64,000 nt of DNA from Stichopus chloronotus (taxonomy: Eukaryota; Echinodermata; Holothuroidea; Aspidochirotida; Stichopodidae), in the NCBI GenBank assembly GCA_021234535.1, contig CM037835.1, forward strand, positions 9,486,001-9,550,000, in the 5' to 3' direction. Shown here one piece after another: positions 1 through 19,641 of the stretch (position 1 is its first letter; every line of letters starts with the position of its first letter). Under the pieces are notes generated by a model. The model did no database searches. It saw only the letters and a list, made by a program, of their open reading frames with translations, and was not told the DNA's origin. Both the position numbers and the translations under genes were made by a program.

Positions 1-545
1 GGCAATGTTAATTCTAATGAATTTCGTCAGCACTTTGTGATGGGTCTAATCATCTCACCGGTTATGTTACATTCCTACTTCCAGATAGGGGATGTGGTTC
101 ATACACATGCATTAATAATGTTCGGTTTGATTGAAAACAGTAAAACCAACAGAATTGCTGTTTTTTTTATTGAGATGTTGTTCATGCATAGCCAATAGTA
201 TTTCCACGGTGAAGGAAAATGCTGTAAAGAGGCCATAGTCAATGAATTGGATTTTTTCTTTAGTAATTAGTTTAAAGGAAATCACAGACGTTGTTTCATT
301 ACGTTCGAACGTCTGTGAGAGAGCGGGAAGGGCTGTGAGGGACTGTGTGGGGGTCGGGGATAGGGACTACGTGGAAGCGGGTGGAGACTGGGTGGGGTGG
401 GGAGGGTGGAGAATTGGATGAGGCCTGAATGGGGGCTAAGGAGAAATCTCGATGTTTAATTTTTGGCTCTCTGTATTTTACCATTTTGAATAATGTAGTT
501 TATGTTTACATATATACTTTCATTATGCAGATATCATATGAAAAC
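1..545. other. No gene seen
   Basis: AT-rich DNA with a purine/G-rich patch at 310-420 that makes a spurious Pro/Ser-rich minus-strand frame. Confidence 0.6.
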
Positions 546-694
546 ACCGTACCGTACCTTACGTTACCTTACCGTGTCGTACCATACCATGAGATACCAC
601 ACAATACCATGTATGCCGTACCGTACCGTACCATACCATAAGATACCATTCTATATACTATACTACACATTACAATATACCATACCATATATCA
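546..694. repeat. Degenerate TACC(G/A) pentanucleotide minisatellite
   Basis: Runs of TACCG, TACCA and TACCT at a ~5-base step (ACCGTACCGTACC, ATACCATACCAT) fill this interval. The two apparent small open frames over it are low-complexity Tyr/Pro/Arg strings and are not genes. Confidence 0.8.
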
Positions 695-3418
695 AAGCCA
701 TGCGATAGTTCATACCATATGAAAATACTCAAGACCATACGAGAACATGGTTTTAATGCTTGAAAAGGGACCACGTATGTAATTAATGTACTTATAAAAT
801 CTTTCAAGTCACTTGTTTAGAGATTTCCACTGATGGAAAATACCAAATATAGGGTGCAAACGTGTCGTCTGGCATGGTGAATATGTAGACTTGTTTGCAA
901 AACATTTCCTAATTTTATCCAGTGATCGGTAGACTAATTTATTGGTTCATTCATTACTGTCTAAAGAAATTAGATTTTGTGTTTTGTTCAACCGTCATAA
1001 TGACCAAATTAGCAAATCTAGCAATAATCCTCGGCCGTAATGTGATACCGGAGATTGTTTGACTAATGAAACAAACTTGATCTGCCTCTGAATCTCTGAC
1101 ATAGTTTCTTTTCATCTGCATCTGTTTTTATTCTTGCAGTACACTGTATACATATATATCCTTATAATCGTATTTCAGGCGTGGGCGTTCCTGTCAACTC
1201 CCCAAGGAGTTTTATCTTTATCGACATTGTCGGGATCAAGTTTGTTCTCATACTTCTGCCAGAGGTTTAAGGATGACATACATCCTCGTTCTTGATATTG
1301 TACAGTGCGAGAAATGTAATTTATCCGCGTTCAACATTTTTCCATATTTTTTTTTTTTTTTTTGTTTCTAGCATTCTATACTGATTAAAAAATGCAGAGA
1401 ACTATAGACCGGACGGTGGGTGCGTGTGTATATGTGAGAGGGGGGGGGGGGGGCAGAGGGGGCTTTGAGTTATTGTTTTGTTATTTGTTGAAGAATAAAA
1501 TAGAGAGAAAGATTGAGGTGGAGGTGGGGAGAGATTGAGCAGGACATGACAAAAACTATCAATGCGTGGATCACTGTTTTTCCTCTGCGATGCCGTCGCT
1601 GACAGTGTCTCTAAATGCCGTCTAAAGGTTAGATGTACTAGCATAAAAGTATGTGTAAAAAGCCACAGCGAACTGTTGTCTCAGCGACCTGCTCAGGCGT
1701 ATAATCCATATCCATATGGGAGACAAATCACGCATTGTATCAGCAAAATAAAGTGCACCGATCTCTGGGTAGAGCACTTTGTCGAAAACATCTTAAATGA
1801 TGTTAACAGATTAAAGTGCCCTTCGGGAAAAGGACTTAATGCAACCATGCAAACTAAATATAGCCTATGGTATAAACTTATGTCTTACTGTTTTGACATT
1901 AAGAGCCAAAGAAGTCAGGCCTATGTTGTATTGGATTTGATCATTTAAACAAGATCCCGTCCCTTTTAGGTTTTGGCGTCTCTGCACCCCCGCTCTTCTT
2001 TTCCTTCACTAGATATTACGCCATCTCATCAAAAACTGGACTGAATGTTTGGAGGTATAAAGCCACCAATGTATATTAGTCTGATTTTGTATGGATTTAA
2101 ATTGATTTGATGTAATATATAATATATGAAGTCTGACATCAATAACAACAACTTCTCGAATTGTAAGACAAAAGCACGTGATTTTCATTTGTTCCTTAGC
2201 TTCAAAGAAATATAGAACCTAGATTTCTCTGTTTACACCACCGCATAGACGCTCCAGTTTCCAAAGGTGAGGAAAACCATTGAATCACTTATTTACTCTC
2301 TCTCTATTCCTGTCAGAAAAGTGGTACATTCCAACTAAGGAGATGGAACTGCTCATCAGTGGCGATGCGAGCGCAGTCTCCTCGCCTGCGAGGTTCGAAA
2401 CTTAGGTGGTGCCCATCGTCACCGTCACATGATAGATAAACTTTTGGCGGGAAGGCTATCGGAAATCTCCTCGCGATCCGCATTCTCCCGGTCACTCTTG
2501 CGGGGGCCCCCAAAAGCCGCCCCTGGGGCTCAGTAATTTACTTCTGAATCCACAAATGATTCACGTGATGGAAACATATCAGTGGATATTTACTTCAAAT
2601 TCACGAGGGTGACCACCCGCCCCTTTCCTTCCCTAAGTGCTCCGTTCCATTTAAAAATTATTTTGGGTATACCTTTTTGTACCGTAACGTACATCCAAAG
2701 AGCTTTGAAGAGGAATAAAGAAAAGCTACAAATTTAGCAAAATTTCGCCATAGTTCAGATTTGAAGCAATACACTTTACGCACATGCTGTGATTTATTCA
2801 ACCAGACCTTAAGGCAGGTAAGATATGAAATTAAGGCGATATCCAAGGAATGGCTTTTAAGCCAATCCCCTAGAGTAGAATCAAGGTTGGAAGCGTTTGC
2901 CTAAAGTTCGCAAAAGCAAAATGGCCTTCGGAGTATTAAGACAAAATGTATAATGCATGCATAAACCGTCGCTCCTACTTGTAAGGCGGAATGCAGTGTG
3001 CCGACTATCGTGAGCTCTGACGCATGGAAAAAATCTGCATATTTTGTTTAGGATGTGATTTAATTTGTGTGAGAACAATCGAAAAGTGTCTTCTTACATG
3101 AATGTCTTTTCGTGTATATACAAACAGTATATACATTAAGCAGACATACAAAATGGACTGTAAACTAAAACGAATATATGACATGAGTTGGTTGGTCGAT
3201 TGTTGGCCTGTGCATAGAAGTTAGAACAAAGGCGATTTAGAGATTTTCAGGAAAAATGATGTAAGATACTTCAACTTGTCACAAATCTTTGAAAATACCC
3301 CCCTTCCCCTCCCTTCACTGTTGAGTGAAAACTTATTCCAGTGTGTGACATTTCCAGTCTTTCATGGGACCATTTACTCTGTTAGTAGCTTCTACATTAT
3401 CGTGTACCGCCTTTTAGT
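695..3418. other. No recognised gene; simple tracts
   Basis: Holds a T16 run (~1350), a G14 run (1440-1453) and a 128-codon open frame (1562-1948) with no recognisable domain, splice context or repeat homologue. A G/C-rich patch at 2340-2520 shares CGGAAATCTCCT and TCACTCTTGCG with 30345-30420. Confidence 0.5.
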
Positions 3419-4690
3419 CCTTGCCAAAGGCATGCAAGGAGTATGAGATGGTGATGGCGCGTGTGTGTGTGCGACGCGTTGACTTTACACACCGGGTCTG
3501 CGTGCGTTGGCGTTGGCAAAACACGGTATCTCAAGAAGAAAAGTTAATTGAACTCTCAAGTTGGTGTGTAGGTATAGTCCATTGTGAGTAGATGATCTCT
3601 GTTCATTTTCAGGCAGGTCAAAGGTCATTTGAGGTCACCAGAGGGGACAGTCTGAAAATTTATTAAGGAAGATATCTCAGTAACTGAATGTTGCTGAATC
3701 GTCAAACTTTATACATTGGTAGCACTTAATGAGAAGATGTTCTTATCAAGTTTTAGGGAGGTCAAAGGTCATATGAGGTCAGTAGCGGTCATATTTTGAA
3801 AATGTTGCAAACACGTTATTTCAATGAGGGAAAGTTGCATGACCATTAGGCTGGAATGTAGGTAGTCAATAGTAAGTAGATGATCCATATTTCTTTTCCA
3901 AGTAGGTCAAATGTCATTTGAAGTCACCTGAAGGGACACTCACAAAGCCTAATAAGAAGGATATCTCAGCAGTTGGAAGTTTGCTGGAACTTAAAGCTGT
4001 TGCCATTGGTAACTCTTGGTGAGTTTATGATCTCTGTCAAGTTTAGGGGAGCTCAAAAGTCGTATGAGGTCAGTATATATTACAATTTAAAAAAACTTGT
4101 AAACAGGGTATCTCAGTAAGAGAAGGTTACTGAAAAAAATACTCCGCTCATAATATAACGGGGGTTCATTGTGAGGAGATGATTCATATAATGATTTTCA
4201 CAGCAGTTATCTGCAAAGAGGTTCATTTGACGTTATCAGCAGTTAAAGTCTGAAAACCTATACAGGAAGATATTTAAGCAGCTGGATGTGACTGGAACTT
4301 TTCACTGCAAGCATTGGTTGCTCTTGATGAGTAGATGATCTCAGCTGTCATGTTTTGGGGCGGTCAACGATCACACGAGGTCAGTAGAGGTCATGGTTTG
4401 AAAACCTTGTAAACACAGTATCTCCAGAAATGAAAGTTGCTCGAACTTCGAACGTGGGGAAAGGTTGTCCATTGTGAGCAGATGATCCCTATCTTTTCAA
4501 GGAGGTGAGGGTTTTCAGAGGTAAAGATATGAAAACATTTTAAGGAAAATATCTCAGCAACTGTCATGAATGTTACTGGAACTTCAAAGTGTAAACATTG
4601 ATGAGTAGATTATCTTTTTATGATGGTCAAAGGTCACGTGAGGTCAGCAAAAGTCTTAATTTGAGACCCTGATAGACATGTTATTTCAAA
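3419..4690. mobile_element. Composite element A: hairpin, GT microsatellite, ~145-bp tandem repeats
   Basis: A small hairpin (CCTTGC at 3419-3424 with GCAAGG at 3434-3439) is followed by a GT-rich tract (~3458-3472). About eight diverged units follow, marked by GGTCAAAGGTCA-like cores near 3617, 3761, 3904, 4050, 4208, 4361, 4503 and 4623, i.e. a step of about 145. Two unit types alternate: one has 'ATATCTCAG.AACTG', the other 'TTTGAAAA..TTGTAAACA'. This is the layout of Helentron-derived non-autonomous elements (DINE-1, bivalve Pearl). Classification is inference; the tandem structure is seen directly. Confidence 0.65.
3615..3637 (+). promoter_or_regulatory. Nuclear-receptor half-site cluster (DR1 + DR4 pattern)
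   Basis: AGGTCA at 3615, 3622 and 3632 form a perfect direct repeat with 1-base spacing followed by one with 4-base spacing. The same arrangement recurs at 3759-3781 in the next tandem unit. Sequence match is exact; receptor binding is untested. Confidence 0.45.
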
Positions 4691-5889
4691 CAAGATTGAA
4701 CTTCAAAATTGGTATGTTGGTTGTCTTTTGTTTTTCGTAAATATTGGCATGAAATCGCAAAGTCCTTTGACTTTCTGTTTCGTTTTGTTTTTCTTTCTCA
4801 CTCTCTCTCTCTGTTAAAATAAGTTGGTACATGAATGATGAACTGGTCTTCAGGTTCAAGTGTCTCAGTCCAATAATATTGTGCATTAAGTTATTCACAG
4901 TGATTCCGAACCGGAGGCCTTTTGTCCCTCCACTTTTCTTTCCCTTTCCTGACCTATTTCTTGGCATGAATATTCATTAACTTTGAGGCGCCTAATGAGC
5001 CAATGTCTTTATCGAGGGTTTTACATCTACACACCTGCGGCTATTTGCTTAATGGCCCCTCAGCTTACGAAACAAAGCTCAAATTCAGACAATCTTGATC
5101 ACAGTAATTACTGTCTAGATCTACAGTGCGAGAATGTTTGTATAATACGTTTTTTTTTTTTTTTCATCCTTTTCCCCCTGAGTTTAAAGGGAGTAAGCAG
5201 CCACCCCTCTTTCTTTTGAAAAAAAAACCCATCAAAACCTTGCACATCTCTTCTCATTTCTCTTATAACTATTTTTTAGAATGTTTTGCTGAATAGGCTG
5301 TCAGTACTGCGCAAGCAAGATGTTATGCTATGTAAGAACTCAGGCAATCCAACAACAAAAATGATATCACGTACTTATGAAAAAGATCCGTTCATAGAGT
5401 ACTACTAATTCAGTTTGGGGTGCAGCATTTTACCCTTTAAATATATGACACCGTTCTGTCACGGCCGTGATATGTCTCGTCCAAATCAGTAGAGGCTCAT
5501 ATTTATGATGTGGCGACAAAAAAAAAAACAAAGTTCCATTTCATGTTTTATAAATAAAAAAGGTTAATGAATTGACGAACGTTTGATAAAATGTTTCAAC
5601 CATACAACACTGGGTTTGTCTCAAAAATGGGAATCTTGTGAATATGTCGAGGTATACTGAATCATGTCTTTAGCATCCTTGAACTATAGCAGCTAATAAG
5701 CAGTACAGACTTTAAGGGCTATACTCATAAAAGCCACACCCTTATAATAATACATTTGTCATTTGCCATCAGCTGTTTTAACTAAATTATTCTGTATGGT
5801 TGCATATTATGTTCAGGCCAATCTTAAGGCATCCTTACTGAACCAAACTAAGAGATCCGCCGTGTATCCATCCTGAAAGCACCTGGTAC
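4691..5889. other. No gene seen
   Basis: AT-rich unique-looking DNA with short A and T runs; no coding or structured signal found. Confidence 0.5.
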
Positions 5890-6365
5890 TCACCAAAATG
5901 TTGAAAATAGCCAGATATTCATTCAAAATCCATTGAGCATTAACGATTTTTACAGGCAAATTCCTGTCTTATACCTACATCATGAAAAAACATTGGCTAA
6001 GAATACTAGAGATCCACTCGCTTGATAATCCTTTGTTATCCTTTGTTTATCTTACCTTTATTTCAAGGACAATTGAGAATGTCATACGCCCCGAGAGTTT
6101 TCGGTCGGAAACACTGTATTTTCTTCTTTACAAATGTTGGTATAGTCTAACTATCATTATGAATTCCAGTAGTAAAGTAAATCATAAATAATATGTACAG
6201 GCCTAGCAAAAGAAATACCTGCATTGTGCAACTCTTCATGTCATCTGTTTTGCATTTTCTTCAAACTTTGATAGGCCATATCTCCAAAACGGTGACAGAT
6301 ATAGTCACAAGTTCCACCGACGGATTGTCATTCAGCGTTTCACTCTGCAACTCTTTTCGAAAAGG
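5890..6365 (+). repeat. Dispersed ~0.5-kb repeat, copy 1
   Basis: Shares ordered blocks with copies near 40312-40885, 47270-47760 and (reversed) 59900-60460: 'TTTACAGGCAAATTCCTGTCTTA', 'AACATTGGCTAAG', 'CTAGCAAAAGAA', 'TGTGCAAC', 'TTTGCATTTTCTTCAAACTTTGA', 'GTTTCACTCTGCAACT'. Non-coding. Probably a non-autonomous transposon; ends were not resolved. Confidence 0.75.
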
Positions 6366-6399
6366 CCAGTAGGTACATTAGAATTATATGAAAGCCTAT

Positions 6400-6582
6400 G
6401 GGCATCCGAGGGCTTCGCCCTAATTGCCCCACCCCCCCACCATGGACCTTGGACCTCACCCATTATAGCCCTTTCGTTTTCTCGAGGTCGGTGGTACCGG
6501 GTGGCGCTAAGAGTAGTGCATGAATGACACTGCCTCTATGCCCCCCCCCCCCCCGTGATGAAAAGTCTAGCGACGCCACTGC
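6400..6582. mobile_element. Truncated hAT-type element remnant
   Basis: Contains GAGGGCTTCGCCC, a C14 run (6541-6554) and ends TAGCGACGCCACTG, the usual right terminus of CAGTGGCG-type hAT elements. No matching left end was seen, so it is called a remnant. Confidence 0.45.
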
Positions 6583-14247
<7,665 letters not shown>

Positions 14248-15344
14248 CTTGATTGCGTTTTCATTAGCAATTACTTCACAATTTAGCAATTACTTCACAT
14301 TATACATTTTCAATTGCATTACCATCTTATTTATACCGTCCTTGCATTGTATTCCCCTTCATTTCCAGATACAGAGAATTCCACGGTCGAAGTTACGAAA
14401 TCATGTCAAGTTACTATCAGCGCAGGAGACGGCAGGAAATCAAGTCGACGTCAGACGAAATTAGAGAGACAGGTTGGACATTTTAAAATACTTTATTGGA
14501 AAGATCCTTGTTAATTTTCCTTGTTATATACAAGGCCGTAAGGCTGTCTTGATCCTTGTACTCATTGACTTAGCTTCTCGTTCTTGATTTCGGGTCTTTT
14601 CTAAGTTTAATTAAAGACATATTATCATTTTGAATATTTATCCAATACACACTCAATGCACTGAATTCGAACAAATTTCAGATGCAGGCAAGTGTAGTCA
14701 TTACACAGTTGTCACTCAAATCTTGTCAAGCAGATATCAGTCTGCGAAATATTTTGTTTTCGCAAATGTAGAAATATTGTTATCATGGCCCATGCGATAA
14801 ACATATTTTCATTCCCCCTCAATAATTTTGAGCAAGCCTATCAGATGTTGATGTGGTTTCACTATAACATACTGTCTTGAATGAACATAAACAGAAAAAT
14901 ATTTGCTGTGCGATATTTCACCAGAAGCTCTAAGAAAAGTGACTTTCAAAGGCTTTTCCAAAGTGAACAATATTTCCTATTCTGCAGTAATGTTATATTC
15001 CTGTTGAATATAAAGAAGTTTTTGAAATTACACAAACAAACACACGCACACAAAAATACAAATCATTAATAAGTGTGCGTGCCTGTTGTTATTGCTTTTT
15101 TTCATTGGCGTTTTGTGTCTCAATAATATCTGTAGTCATTTATTTAAACAACTCTCTTTCTTCTTTATCTTTGGAAACTAAATTTTCCATAAACTTAGCA
15201 AATTTAAAACATTTCATTTAAGCTTTGTTTTTGATTATATAAACATCACATATATGTGACTTACGTGTTACAGGCGTGCATGTGCATTCGTATATTGAGA
15301 TAAGTCTTGCATTTTTTCGTTAAGATATCGCCTTAAAGGCAGTC

Positions 15345-15545
15345 ACTCATCGCCCCGGACAGTTCCAATTCCCCTAACGATTTACTTGTTGCTCCTCTCA
15401 CAGCCTGTCTACAAATCCTCCATATGTGTGAACAAAACACTGGGGCCCCTAAGTACGCTTTGCAATATGAGTTTCTCTGCATCTTTAAATTTGCTGTCAA
15501 TCCAAGAGCAAAACCGATTAAGAATTTTGCTCACTGCTAAAGTCA
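15345..15545 (+). repeat. Dispersed repeat, copy related to 56555-56745
   Basis: Shared order of blocks: 'ACTCATC..CC', 'CACAGCCTGTCTACAAATCCTCC', 'ATGTGTGAACAAAACA', 'TACGCTTTGCAATATG', 'CTCTGCATCT...AATTTGCTGTCA', 'GAATTTTGCTC'. Here it is out of frame; in the second copy part of it is open for 101 codons, with no recognised domain. Confidence 0.65.
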
Positions 15546-16289
15546 AAAGTGTAGTTTAAGGTGGTAAGTGCATGACTGCGTTCGAACTTCGTGTGTCATC
15601 ACTCGGAACCCTTGTGGACGGTGTGGATATCATTGTACTCGCTGACAGGTAAAGTGAAAAATATCTTTCCAAGTTTTTTTTTTTCTTTCTCTTTCCATAA
15701 TCTTTGACGTATTCCAGTCTCTGAAGGTTACCGATTCTTTCAACAGGATTCAGTCACATTATCGGCGATCATCCGAAGGCCGTGAATTCGTCGTAAACAA
15801 GAAATTATCTGATAAGAAACAAAAAAACAAAAATATAAAAAATTAAAGAGACTGCCGACTGTGTTGTCTCAAAATGAAATGTAACAACTTTTGAAATAAA
15901 AAGATGTGTTACACATAGAGCGTATCTGTTTGATGACAGAGGCCAACAACTGGGGGATACTTTCCACATCACCTCTGATATCGAGAATATTTCTCAAAGA
16001 AATAAAGACTGTACAAAAAACATTACACTTCTATATACTGAAGGAAAAAAAATTAGCAAAGGAAATATGATGAAGAATGTCACACAGACTTCAATAGAGA
16101 TAAGGTTTCTTTTACAATAATGGTGAATATGTCTACACGTTCATTATCTTTCTTGGTGTTTAGCCTGATACACCGCAACGGTCTCTCTTTTTAAATTGAA
16201 TTTTCAATAATGATTCGAAGTCACTTGCAGACACTATAACTTAGATGATGACACTGTAACTTCAAAAGCGAAATATTTGTTTGAAGTGC

Positions 16290-16625
16290 ACCAACATTGA
16301 AAATGGAATACAAAGAAAATATCTGTAATCATCGTTAAAAGAATCAGTCTCATGAATAATCATCAGCAATAGTTTCATCTCATCAAAACATTATGCGTAA
16401 GATGAGTAACCGAAGATGAATCATACGAAGTTTTCAAAGTCATGATCCACAAATTTTTTGTGAGCAACAAATGACCGAATTTCAATCTGTGAGAGATTTA
16501 CTTCTTTAAACAAAAACTGCTTCCGCGAAGCCTTATATTTTGATAATCCATTATTCTGTTTCCATGAATATGCGTTTAAAACTATGACTTTTTTCTCTAA
16601 AACAAACATATGTACACCTTTAATC
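16290..16625 (+). repeat. Dispersed ~330-bp repeat, copy related to 34022-34362
   Basis: Collinear with the copy in intron 1: 'CACCAACAT', 'ATACAAAGAAAATA', 'GAGTAAC.GAAGATG', 'CAAATTTTT.GTGAGCAA', 'TGAATTTC.ATCTGTGAGA', 'TTCTTTAAA', 'AAAACAAAC'. Same orientation, roughly three-quarters identical by eye. Confidence 0.7.
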
Positions 16626-17704
16626 TGTTCATTTTAGAGCTGTTGCAATTTGTCAGCATTTATTGCCATGTAATCACCTTGTCAAATTGTGGTAAATTCA
16701 TCAAAAGGAGGAAATTGTCCAAAATCAGCGTCAACATTCCCGGAAACCATTAAACTGTTAGCATACTTAGGTATGCTTCATTTGCAACTTACGACAAGTT
16801 TGGTCAGTGATGGCGTTAATGCGGGTGTAGATCATTCACCTTGTGTGTGAAAACAGTGTACGTGAAACAGCTACCTATAAGAACTCAAATACGAACTGAG
16901 TTATCAGAATGCTCGAATTAACTTCAACTTAAATCGGTAAAAAATCCACATTTTTTTCTCTAGTGAGTTATTTACAAACAATAACGGTGTCCATAAAGTA
17001 TAAAAGATCGCAAAAAGAGAAGGGTATTCACTCCAACAGATATACGTAATATTGACGACCATTCAGCTAGGGAAGTAAAGAAAAATGTTGAATATCAATG
17101 GAAAAATACTTATATTTCGAATAATTGACCAATTTCTAATTATGGACACTCGTTGGGAAGAAATATTTAAACACGAATAAATTCACTTTCTTACTTAACG
17201 AGGATTGAATGCTCGAATATTGTAGTTGAAAACGATTCCTCTCTACGTATATCGAGTGTGTTCGTGCATATCTTAAAACATTAGTCCGTAAACCTGCAGG
17301 GTTGAACGAGCTTATTACAATTCGAGAAATAGGTCGGATAGAAGGTTCTATTGTAACTGGGTCAGTGAGTAAGTACACACTCTTCTGAGTATTGGAATCG
17401 CGGATCAAGTATCTTTGAGATACAAGTTCTTTGTTTTTTTTCTTCAATGATCTCGGGGTGGGGAAAAAAACCGTTTTAAACCTGGTCTACCTTCACAATT
17501 AATAGCTTTTCTGATAACTTTGTTACATCAGAAGACAAACTTAAACAGGAAAACTGACGAAAGTTGTTAAGAAGTAACTGGATAACAACATAAAATAAAA
17601 CTATATGCTGATGGAATGAATATTGTCTCTGCATTATACTACTGAAGAAATTTCGATTATTTTAGGAAGTTTTTGAATTTGTTAAAAGTACGCACATGAT
17701 AAAA

Positions 17705-17760
17705 AGGTCATGACCTCGCCGTTGTCCACTTCGATCTCTGTCTCGAGGTCACCTTGACCG
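17705..17760. promoter_or_regulatory. Palindromic receptor sites: AGGTCATGACCT plus near-ERE
   Basis: AGGTCATGACCT at 17705-17716 is a perfect spacer-less inverted repeat. At 17746-17760 AGGTCA-CCT-TGACCG matches the estrogen-receptor-type IR3 palindrome in 11 of 12 half-site bases. Both are in unannotated DNA, possibly an upstream intron of the filamin-like gene. Confidence 0.35.
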
Positions 17761-19549
17761 GATGCTTTAAGTTCAACGGTGGATATCTTTGGTAAAACAT
17801 ATAAGGAGGTTTCATCAGGTACCATGTTATAGATTCATTTCTAATTTTATTTTTTCAATGGACATGAATACAACCAGATTTTGAAAGTTTGATTTAAATG
17901 TTATAACTATGGTGAGTGACTTTGACGGGTGCTCACCTTTTGCCATGTAAGTGCGATTTTTGTCATAGACGGTTTATCTCTGTTTTAACATTTTATGTCA
18001 TTTTTTTTTGTAAATGAGTTAAAACCAAGGCCGAACAAAAACTGTATAGAAAACGATCCTTCGATAGTCCCCTATTTTCAAATTAATTATCCCGGATATA
18101 CACGCATGGCTCACCTTACGAGATTTTGACATTTGTAAGCATGACTTCCACCCGATATTTTCCCTGACGGGCATTCTCACGGTAAACACTGTATTTCCTG
18201 TTATTTATCAACGCAAACGTCTAAGGGACAATAGGATTTATAATGCCGCTTGAGGGTTTCGTATAGTTCAGACGTTCATCCGGTAATGATAAAACTGGCA
18301 TATCCTCTGACAGAAACCCTGGAGGTCTGTGACTCTCTGTAATCCAAAGAAAGGGGAGATTTTTTCAACTGTAAACTATCTGTCAAATTATCAAAGCTAT
18401 ATGTATACACAAAATTAACTGTTGACATCAACATACAACGTGGGCGTGTTACGGAACAGGAGAGAGAACGTGCATGATACTACAACGAGAATAGAGTTTG
18501 AATAAATGATGACCATCTTAGGAAGATGAACCACGAAGTATTTTGCAACTAGAGTGGAGTTGTGAGAATATGTGATAACTTATCTGACATATAGTGGTGT
18601 TACAGATATGCAGATTCATATCAGAGGGAATGTCGTTTAACAGATTCAATGCTGCGGCAAGTAAGCTCACTAGATGTATATATAACTGAGCCGATATAAG
18701 CAACACGCGAAACTGTTACTCTCTTAAAACGAAAGATTGAAATCAGGGAAGAATCGAACATTTCGATTGAAACATTCAGTCTCATATACTGATGATGAAT
18801 CTTATTCGATTCAACTGTTTCAATCGAAATTTGAATTGGTCCCTTATCTCAATCTATTACATTGCAATGTTTTAGGGATGTACCCTCAACGTACATTATT
18901 GCCGAAAAGCAACAGGCCCAAGGCTTGGGATGTGCAGGAAAGGATTGTGGAACAGACACTACGTCAGCATAATACATAAACAATATTTTGAGCGAATTAA
19001 AAAACAATGTAATGAACATTCCATCCACACTTTACCCTTTGTTTTGTCTGACATGTTTAAAATCGTCATTGTCTCCACTTCTAATGAAACACGTTACCAA
19101 TATAATGTAAATCCATACAATGCATAAATTTGCCCCAAAGTCCAAAGCTGTGTTAGCTTTGCTAAATATTCGACTAAAACTGAAGCTCATTAACCGCATG
19201 CTATAGATATTCGTATCGACTATATCTATATTAGTAATTGCGCTTCTCCTCTTGTGGTCTATATTCATTTTGCTCTATGAAGAAGTTAGTCGTTTTAATT
19301 AGCCTTGAATAGCTGAATGACAGATGTGACCTACATCACTTCAAAATATCAAAGTAGGCGTATTCATCGCGAAAATGACACTTAAGCTCAAAAACAGAAA
19401 GACTCAAGCAAAGATGACTAAATTGGAATGATCTCTTAACCTCCAACGAACAACTTTATGCGATTTGATAAACCAACATCACTCCTACATGCAGGATTCC
19501 ATTCTGTTTAGAATAAATAACTAGGAAAGTCTATTGGAACGACGCTAAA

Positions 19550-19577
19550 AATATATATATATATATATTGCAGATTG

Positions 19578-19624
<47 letters not shown>

Positions 19625-19641
19625 TTATATATTTATATATA
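19550..19641. repeat. (TA)n / TATATTTA microsatellite
   Basis: Two AT runs separated by a short unique spacer (TTGCAGATTGAGTT), passing into TATATTTA units. Confidence 0.9.

Noticed and set aside
1562..1948. 128-codon open frame
   Set aside because: No recognisable domain, no splice context, no second copy; length is within chance for this much sequence. Left as unassigned.
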